Shown here: piece after piece, positions 6,767-12,171 of the stretch
How the letters are laid out: each line of letters opens with the position of its first letter
How positions within the stretch are numbered: position 1 is the first letter of the stretch
Source of the DNA: DASSBG01 sp965651365
GTDB taxonomy: Bacteria > Pseudomonadota > Gammaproteobacteria > Xanthomonadales > Rhodanobacteraceae
Length of the DNA: 12,171 nt
Direction of reading: 5' to 3'
Assembly: GCA_965651365.1 (NCBI GenBank)
Contig: CBFGSA010000085.1
Span: forward strand, 1-12,171
The notes under the pieces: model-generated
Databases searched by the model: none
Seen by the model: the letters and a program-made list of their open reading frames with translations, nothing else
Told to the model about the DNA's origin: nothing
Translations under genes and position numbers: made by a program

Positions 6767-6775
6767 ATGATAGCA
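6767..6775 (-). promoter_or_regulatory. Extended -10 promoter for the ribE operon (predicted)
   Basis: The minus strand reads TGCTATCAT, an extended -10 (TGn) with a 5-of-6 match to TATAAT, in an AT-richer pocket. Transcription would start near 6760, a few bases before the riboswitch P1 stem at 6752, as expected for a riboswitch leader. I see no convincing -35, which extended -10 promoters often lack. The site is 17 bases after the ribD stop, so ribE and the following genes should have their own promoter. Confidence 0.55.
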
Positions 6776-6791
6776 GGGAATGGGCAGCACC

Positions 6792-7913
6792 CTACGCTTG
6801 TCGGCCCACTCCCTGCTTCGCACTACCCAGTTCCCGCTGTTGTGGGCGCAGGCGCAAGCGGATGTCATCGCCGACCCGTTGCTGGTCAATCAGGTGCAAC
6901 TTCCAGCGCTGCTGCATGTCCTTCAGCGGCGGCAGGTGCAGCAGCGGGCGGGCCTGGTCCCCAAGCAGGACGGGGGCGACATAGAGCAGCAGCTCATCGA
7001 CCAGGCCGGCTTCGAACAGCGCGCCGCACAGGGTAGGGCCGGCTTCGACCTGGACCTCGTTGCACTCGCGGGCCGCCAGTACCTTCATCACAGCGGCAAG
7101 ATCAAGCTGATCTCCGGCAACCGGTACCGTCGCGTATTCGAGGTTGTCGGCAGCCGTGGTCGTCGCACCGGAAGCATGCAAGACCAGGCTGGGCGCGCTG
7201 CCATCAAACAGGTGACTGTGGGAGCCCACGCGAAGTTGCCGATCCAGCAACACGCGCAGCGGCGGCGTGAATGGCTCATCGATGCGCACGGTCAGGCGCG
7301 GATTGTCGGCCAGGGCCGTGCCGCTGCCGGTGAGGATGGCCGAACTGCGCGCGCGCCAGCGCTGCACATCGGCCCGTGCAGCCTCGCCGGTGATCCACTT
7401 CGAGCTGCCATTGGCCAGCGCGGTGCGTCCGTCCAGGCTCATCGCCAGCTTGACGCGCACGAACGGTCGACCGCGTTCGATGCGGCTGAAGAAGCCGACA
7501 TTGAGCTCGCGCGCCGCCTCGCGCAGCAGACCGGTTTCGACCCGGATACCGGCGGCTTCGAGGCGTGCCCTGCCCTGACCGTCGATACGCGGATTGGGGT
7601 CCTCGCTGGCCATGACCACACGCGCGACGCCCGCTGCAATCAATGCATCGGCGCACGGTGGCGTGCGGCCATGATGCGAGCAGGGCTCCAGAGTCACGTA
7701 GGCCGTGGCACCGTGTGTGGCAGCGCCGGCCGCGCGCAAGGCATGGACTTCGGCGTGCGGTTCACCGGCGCGGGCGTGAAATCCTTCGCCCAGTACCTTG
7801 TCCCCTTGAGCGATGACGCAGCCCACGCGCGGATTGGGCATGCTGGTGAACAGGCCGCGTTCGGCCAGTTCGAGAGCGCGAAGCATGTGTTGGTGATCAG
7901 TAGGGGTGAACAT
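6792..7913 (-). CDS. ribD: Bifunctional riboflavin deaminase/reductase
   Basis: RibD deaminates 2,5-diamino-6-ribosylamino-pyrimidinone 5'-phosphate and then reduces the ribosyl chain with NADPH. The N-terminal deaminase has NPRVGCVI (27-34), the zinc-site HAEVHALRAAG (53-63) and PCSHHGRTPPC (77-87) with both zinc cysteines. The C-terminal reductase has KLAMSLDGRTALANG (155-169), KWITGEAARADVQ (172-184), ILTGSGTALADNPRLTVR (193-210), QVEAGPTLCGALFEAGLVDE (288-307) and APVLLGDQARPL (313-324). The product is 373 residues from ATG 7913 (E. coli 367). The start is uncertain: ATG 7919 is two codons longer, neither has a Shine-Dalgarno, and the sequence just upstream is a family B repeat. The gene lies before the riboswitch, so it escapes FMN control through that element. 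Confidence 0.95.
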   Translation of the reverse strand: MFTPTDHQHMLRALELAERGLFTSMPNPRVGCVIAQGDKVLGEGFHARAGEPHAEVHALRAAGAATHGATAYVTLEPCSHHGRTPPCADALIAAGVARVVMASEDPNPRIDGQGRARLEAAGIRVETGLLREAARELNVGFFSRIERGRPFVRVKLAMSLDGRTALANGSSKWITGEAARADVQRWRARSSAILTGSGTALADNPRLTVRIDEPFTPPLRVLLDRQLRVGSHSHLFDGSAPSLVLHASGATTTAADNLEYATVPVAGDQLDLAAVMKVLAARECNEVQVEAGPTLCGALFEAGLVDELLLYVAPVLLGDQARPLLHLPPLKDMQQRWKLHLIDQQRVGDDIRLRLRPQQRELGSAKQGVGRQA

Positions 7914-7928
7914 GGGCATGCCGCTGGC

Positions 7929-8014
7929 GTAGGTTGGGGTGCGCAAGGCGAACCCCAACTTTGAAGTCAGCGATTCTCACCACGTTGGGGTTCGCTTTAC
8001 TCACCCCAACCTAC
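7929..8014. repeat. Family B palindromic element (GTAGGTTGGG termini), copy 2
   Basis: An 86-bp near-perfect palindrome. GTAGGTTGGGGTGCGCAAGG on the left matches the inverted right end GTAGGTTGGGGTGAGTAAAG, continuing into GCGAACCCCAAC on both sides. Each arm also folds alone, with GTTGGGGT pairing with ACCCCAAC over an 11-nt loop. It fills almost the whole nrdR-ribD gap. Its right end supplies the nrdR TAG stop codon and its left end is 9 bases before ATG 7919 of ribD. It therefore replaces any normal ribosome-binding region for ribD. Confidence 0.88.
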
Positions 8015-8526
8015 CCCTGGTTTTTGGGGTTGGTGTCGTCAAGCAGCGGAATCTGCATTTCCTTGAGGTCCGGCAGGTCGCGTTCCAGACGTTCGATTTC
8101 TTCGCGGAAGGCGTGCACGTCCTCGAACTTGCGGTAGACGGACGCAAAACGCACGTACGCCACCTGGTCGAGCTTTTTCAGCTCGGCCATCACCAGCTCG
8201 CCGATCTGGCGCGCAGGCACCTCGCGCTCGCTGCTGCGCCGCAAGGTCTCGATCACGCTGCGCACGGCGGCATCCACCGCGTGGCTCGGAACGGGCCGTT
8301 TCTGCAGCGCACGCTCGAAGCTCAGCCGCAACTTGCCCTCATCAAAGGTCTCGCGCCGCGCATCGCTCTTGACGATGCTGGGCAGTTTCAGTTCGGCCGT
8401 CTCGAACGTGTTGAAACGCTCGCCGCAGGCCGGGCACTCGCGCCGCCGCCGCACCGTGGCACCGTCGTCGGCAAGCCGCGAGTCGATCACGCGGGTATCG
8501 TCGTGCTGGCAGAAGGGGCAGTGCAT
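8011..8526 (-). CDS. nrdR: Ribonucleotide reductase transcriptional repressor NrdR
   Basis: NrdR represses ribonucleotide reductase operons in response to ATP/dATP by binding NrdR boxes. The zinc ribbon is at the N-terminus with CPFC (3-6) and CPAC (31-34), including IDSRLADDGATVRRRR. The ATP-cone follows with KSDARRETFDEGKLRLSFERAL (53-74, interrupted motif), KRPV, EREVPARQIGELVM (100-113) and KKLDQVAYVRFASVYRKFED (117-136). Length is 171 residues against 149 in E. coli; the extra C-terminal tail ends DDTNPKNQG. ATG 8526 begins the invariant MHCPFC. The ribosome-binding site is poor and the leader is a heptamer repeat array. The TAG stop lies in a family B repeat. No NrdR box was seen in this window. 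Confidence 0.96.
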   Translation of the reverse strand: MHCPFCQHDDTRVIDSRLADDGATVRRRRECPACGERFNTFETAELKLPSIVKSDARRETFDEGKLRLSFERALQKRPVPSHAVDAAVRSVIETLRRSSEREVPARQIGELVMAELKKLDQVAYVRFASVYRKFEDVHAFREEIERLERDLPDLKEMQIPLLDDTNPKNQG

Positions 8527-8536
8527 CAGATTGTGC

Positions 8537-8596
8537 GGGACTCGGAACTCGGGACTCGCGAATACCGGGACTCGGGACTCGGAACTCGGGACTCGG
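8537..8596 (+). repeat. Heptamer array (family C) in the nrdR leader
   Basis: About eight GGGACTC-type heptamers in two blocks separated by CGCGAATACC, several with a GGAACTC variant. On the coding (minus) strand it reads GAGTCCC and ends 10 bases before the nrdR ATG. It is inverted relative to the array at 8690-8719, so the two can pair. Confidence 0.9.
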
Positions 8597-8689
8597 AAAA
8601 GCGGTGGCTTCGTTGGTGCTTTAGGCAAACGTGCAGTGACGGGAGTTTTGGGACATCGACAACCGAAGGACGGGAGCCCGGCTCCTGGC

Positions 8690-8719
8690 CGAGTCCCGTG
8701 TCCCGAGTCCCGAGTCCCG
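8690..8719 (-). repeat. Heptamer array (family C) just after glyA
   Basis: Read on the minus strand this is about four GGGACTC heptamers (one GGGACAC), starting 8 bases after the glyA TAG. It is complementary to the nrdR leader array. At least 17 bp (CGGGACTCGGGACTCGG) can pair perfectly, enclosing about 90 bases that contain a smaller GGAGCC-G-GGCTCC hairpin (+ strand 8673-8685). Confidence 0.88.
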
Positions 8720-8727
8720 TGCTTGCA

Positions 8728-9981
8728 CTAGCCATATACGGGATACTTGCGACACTGCGCCGTAACCTTGTCGCGCACGGCGCTGATGACATTTTCGTCG
8801 TCGGGCGCATCGAGCACGTCGCAGATCCAGCCGGCCAGTTGCACGCATTCGTCGACGTTGTAGCCGCGGGTGGTAACGGCCGGCGTGCCCAGGCGCAGGC
8901 CGGAGGTGACAAAGGGCTTTTGCGGGTCGTTGGGCACGGCGTTCTTGTTGACCGTGATGTTGGCCTTGCCGAGCGCCGCCTCGGCGTCCTTGCCGGTGAT
9001 GCCGCGCTCGATCAGGTCGACCAGGAACAGGTGGTTCTCGGTGCCCCCGGAGACGATCTTGTAACCGCGATCGATCAGGGTGCGCGCCATGGCCCGTGCG
9101 TTGGCCACGACCTGCTTCTGGTAATCGGCAAAATCCGGATCGAGTGCTTCCTTGAAGGCCACCGCCTTGGCCGCGATCACGTGCATCAGCGGCCCACCCT
9201 GCAGCGCCGGAAACACGATCGACTGCAGCTTCTTGACCAGTTCCTCGGACGGATTTTTCGCCACGATCAGGCCGCCGCGCGGACCGCGCAGGGTCTTGTG
9301 AGTGGTCGAGGTGACGACATGGGCATGCGGCAGCGGGCTGGGATAGACGCCAGCGGCAATGAGGCCGGCCACATGGGCCATGTCAACAAAGAAGATGGCG
9401 CCCACCTTGTCGGCGATCTCGCGCATGCGCGCCCAGTCGACCACCTGCGAATAGGCCGAGAAGCCGCCGATCAGCATCTTCGGCTTGTGCTCCAAAGCCA
9501 GGCGCTCGATCTCGTCGTAGTCCATCAGGCCGTCGTCGTTGACGCCGTATTGCACCGCGTTGAAAACCTTGCCGCTGAGGTTGGGCTTGGCACCGTGGGT
9601 CAGGTGACCACCATGAGCCAGACTCATGCCGAGAATGGTGTCGCCCGGCTGCAGCAGGGCAAAATACACCGCCTGATTGGCCTGCGAGCCCGAATGCGGC
9701 TGCACGTTGGCGTAGTCACAGTCGTAGAGCTTCTTCAGCCGCTCGATGGCCAGGGACTCGGCCACGTCCACATGCTCGCAGCCGCCGTAATAGCGTTTGC
9801 CAGGATAGCCTTCGGCATACTTGTTGGTCAGCACCGAACCCTGGGCTTCCATTACCCGCGGGCTGGCATAGTTCTCCGAGGCGATCAGTTCAACGTGATC
9901 TTCCTGTCTCTGTGCTTCGGCCTTGATCGCATTGGCCAGTTCGTCGTCAAAACCGGCAATCTGCATGTCATTGGCAAACAT
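8728..9981 (-). CDS. glyA: Serine hydroxymethyltransferase
   Basis: GlyA interconverts serine plus tetrahydrofolate with glycine plus 5,10-methylene-tetrahydrofolate, a PLP-dependent cytosolic reaction and the main source of one-carbon units. At 417 residues it equals E. coli GlyA. Motifs are VELIASENYASPRVMEAQGS (30-49), NKYAEGYPGKRYYGGCE (53-69), PHSGSQAN (95-102), MSLAHGGHLTHG (119-130), FVDMAHVAGLIAAGVYP (198-214) and STTHKTLRGPRGG (225-237), with PLP lysine K229 as in E. coli. The segment IVFPALQGGPLMH has Ala where E. coli has Gly. The start ATG 9981 aligns with the E. coli N-terminus residue for residue, with GGGA 9-12 bases upstream. It probably leads the glyA-nrdR-ribD transcript. 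Confidence 0.97.
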   Translation of the reverse strand: MFANDMQIAGFDDELANAIKAEAQRQEDHVELIASENYASPRVMEAQGSVLTNKYAEGYPGKRYYGGCEHVDVAESLAIERLKKLYDCDYANVQPHSGSQANQAVYFALLQPGDTILGMSLAHGGHLTHGAKPNLSGKVFNAVQYGVNDDGLMDYDEIERLALEHKPKMLIGGFSAYSQVVDWARMREIADKVGAIFFVDMAHVAGLIAAGVYPSPLPHAHVVTSTTHKTLRGPRGGLIVAKNPSEELVKKLQSIVFPALQGGPLMHVIAAKAVAFKEALDPDFADYQKQVVANARAMARTLIDRGYKIVSGGTENHLFLVDLIERGITGKDAEAALGKANITVNKNAVPNDPQKPFVTSGLRLGTPAVTTRGYNVDECVQLAGWICDVLDAPDDENVISAVRDKVTAQCRKYPVYG

Positions 9982-10060
9982 GGAACATCCCAGCAAGCAA
10001 AAGTGAATGGCCAATGGTAACCGGCCACGAGCCCTGCAGCCATAGGGCACTGGAAACCGG

Positions 10061-10076
10061 TCGGCCAAATGGCCGA
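10061..10076. promoter_or_regulatory. Perfect palindrome in the glyA leader
   Basis: TCGGCCAAATGGCCGA has perfect 7-bp arms around a 2-bp centre. It lies 80 bases before the glyA start and about 20 bases downstream of the AT-rich promoter-like pocket. It could be an operator or an mRNA hairpin. It does not match operators that I recognise (PurR, MetR). The regulator is unknown. Confidence 0.35.
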
Positions 10077-10090
10077 TAATGGCATGCTGC

Positions 10091-10122
10091 ATATTTGCTA
10101 TAGCTTAGTGGCACTTGGTCAA
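10091..10122 (-). promoter_or_regulatory. Candidate glyA promoter region
   Basis: On the minus strand TTGACC (10122-10117) is a good -35-like hexamer, followed by TATAGC 14 bases later and AAATAT 20 bases later. Neither spacing is ideal. The pocket is markedly AT-rich against GC-rich surroundings and lies about 110-140 bases before the glyA start. The call rests on composition and the -35 match. Confidence 0.3.
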
Positions 10123-10141
10123 GCACTGGGCAGCAGTTTCC

Positions 10142-10272
10142 GTCATCCTGGAGCCGCCGAAGGCGGAACCCGGGATCCATTTTCAGGCAACAGAGGAAAC
10201 CGCGGTTGCGTGGGGGCACTCGGCCAAAGCAAGGTGGATCCCGGATCACCGCTGCGCGGTGTCCAGGATGAC
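10142..10272. repeat. Family A inverted-repeat element, copy 3
   Basis: The left arm 10142-10183 differs from that of copy 1 at one base in 42. The right arm, about 10233-10272, reverse-complements to GTCATCCTGGACACCGCG and continues to GGGATCCACC. The arm hairpins are CCGCC-GAA-GGCGG on the left and CACCGC-TGC-GCGGTG on the right. The roughly 50-bp centre is unrelated to that of copy 1. No open reading frame of note is present. Confidence 0.85.
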
Positions 10273-10348
10273 GAGCATGGCTTCAAATGAGCCCCATCGT
10301 GCCATCGCTTGGATTAGCGCCACTTGAGGTGAGTCTCACCAGCGTCTT

Positions 10349-10393
10349 TCCGGGTTCCATTGCCGATAAAGTCGGCAATGGCCCCAGAATGAC
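10349..10393 (+). repeat. Solitary right arm of a family A element with perfect hairpin
   Basis: TCCGGGTTC at the left and CCCCAGAATGAC at the right match the inner and outer parts of the family A right arm (CCCGGGTTC...CCCCAGGATGAC). In place of the usual inner hairpin there is a perfect 10-bp stem, CCATTGCCGA-TAAAG-TCGGCAATGG (10357-10381). No matching left arm is seen nearby. Confidence 0.55.
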
Positions 10394-10409
10394 GTCGTGG
10401 TGCGCATAC

Positions 10410-10449
10410 CGAATCCCGAATCACCAATCCCGAATCCCGGACGGAGTCC
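10410..10449 (+). repeat. Degenerate heptamer array (family C) upstream of ettA
   Basis: Four heptamers in register (CGAATCC, CGAATCA, CCAATCC, CGAATCC), followed by a degenerate CGGACGG and AGTCC. This is the GAGTCCC orientation with A for the central G. The last degenerate units contain the GGAG used as the ettA ribosome-binding site. Confidence 0.65.
10443..10446 (+). promoter_or_regulatory. Shine-Dalgarno deciding the ettA TTG start
   Basis: GGAG lies 6 bases before TTG 10453, an ideal spacing. The next in-frame ATG (10471) would remove residues QYIYTM that match the EttA N-terminus, so this site supports the rare TTG start. Confidence 0.7.
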
Positions 10450-10452
10450 AAA

Positions 10453-12114
<1,662 letters not shown>

Positions 12115-12117
12115 AAT

Positions 12118-12171
12118 CGGGACTCGGGACTCGGGACTCGGGACTCGGGACTCGGGACTCGGGACTCGGGA
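12118..12171 (+). repeat. Perfect heptamer tandem array (family C) after ettA, running off the window
   Basis: More than seven uninterrupted GACTCGG (equivalently GGGACTC) units begin 3 bases after the ettA TGA and continue to the window end. No unit shows a substitution, unlike the older-looking arrays elsewhere in the window, so this copy is recent or kept uniform by slippage. The true length cannot be seen. Confidence 0.95.

Larger units (their letters stand above)
9982..10452. other. Gene-free divergent region between glyA and ettA (471 bp)
   Basis: No convincing gene is seen on either strand. From glyA outward it holds the glyA leader with a palindrome (10061-10076), an AT-rich candidate promoter pocket (about 10089-10122), a full family A element (10142-10272), a half family A element with its own hairpin (10349-10393), a small GGTGAG-T-CTCACC palindrome (10328-10340) and a degenerate heptamer array (10410-10449) that runs into the ettA ribosome-binding site. 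Nearly half of the gap is repeat sequence. Confidence 0.8.

Noticed and set aside
6780..7964. 394-codon open frame on the + strand opposite ribD
   Set aside because: It is an antisense shadow of ribD with a low-complexity composition rich in Gln, Ala and Arg and no family motifs.
8537..8719. CRISPR array
   Set aside because: The repeated unit is only 7 bp with no unique spacers. The arrays are tandem microsatellites in inverted orientation.
7939..10020. Very long open frame (693 codons) on the + strand across nrdR and glyA
   Set aside because: It is the antisense of nrdR and glyA, whose minus-strand proteins match their families end to end. The + frame reads through repeat arrays and has no recognisable domain; in GC-rich DNA such antisense frames are expected.
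9982..10090. Glycine or THF riboswitch upstream of glyA
   Set aside because: The conserved glycine and THF aptamer blocks were not found. Only short local stems and a palindrome are present.

Overview
This 12.2 kb window is a GC-rich bacterial chromosome segment carrying conserved housekeeping genes with an unusual density of small repeats between them. The gene set, the residue-level resemblance to E. coli proteins, and the order glyA-nrdR-ribD-ribE-ribB-ribH-nusB-thiL-pgpA point to a gammaproteobacterium. A Xanthomonadales-like or related lineage (for example Wenzhouxiangella-like) is a guess from gene order and repeat style. I see no mobile-element genes, phage genes, CRISPR array, tRNA or rRNA.

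Layout. On the + strand: the 3' part of accC (1-1232), a repeat-filled gap, then prmA (1466-2362). prmA converges on a long minus-strand block read from right to left: glyA (9981-8728), nrdR (8526-8011), ribD (7913-6792), an extended -10 promoter and FMN riboswitch (6775-6611), ribE (6478-5879), ribB (5879-5217), ribH (5037-4546), nusB (4552-4094), thiL (4089-3109) and pgpA (3109-2624). Divergent from glyA, after a 471-bp gene-free gap, is ettA (10453-12114, + strand, TTG start), followed at the window edge by a heptamer tandem array.

How the genes work together. RibD, RibB, RibH and RibE cover most of riboflavin synthesis. GTP cyclohydrolase II (RibA) is not here, and RibB has only the DHBP synthase domain, so ribA must lie elsewhere. 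The FMN riboswitch sits inside the cluster, between ribD and ribE, so it should control ribE and the genes after it but not ribD. NusB (antitermination), ThiL (thiamine diphosphate) and PgpA (phosphatidylglycerol) ride on the same probable transcript through 1- to 7-nt overlaps. GlyA supplies one-carbon units and NrdR represses ribonucleotide reductase genes. EttA is a ribosome-associated ABC-F ATPase.

The least ordinary content is between the genes. Three repeat families recur: (A) 107-133 bp inverted-repeat elements with GTCATCC termini, three whole and two partial; (B) GTAGGTTGGG-ended palindromic elements, two copies, whose end supplies the TAG stop codon of the adjacent gene in both cases; (C) arrays of a GGGACTC heptamer beside stop codons and upstream of start codons. 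I found no evidence for a new enzyme or defence system.
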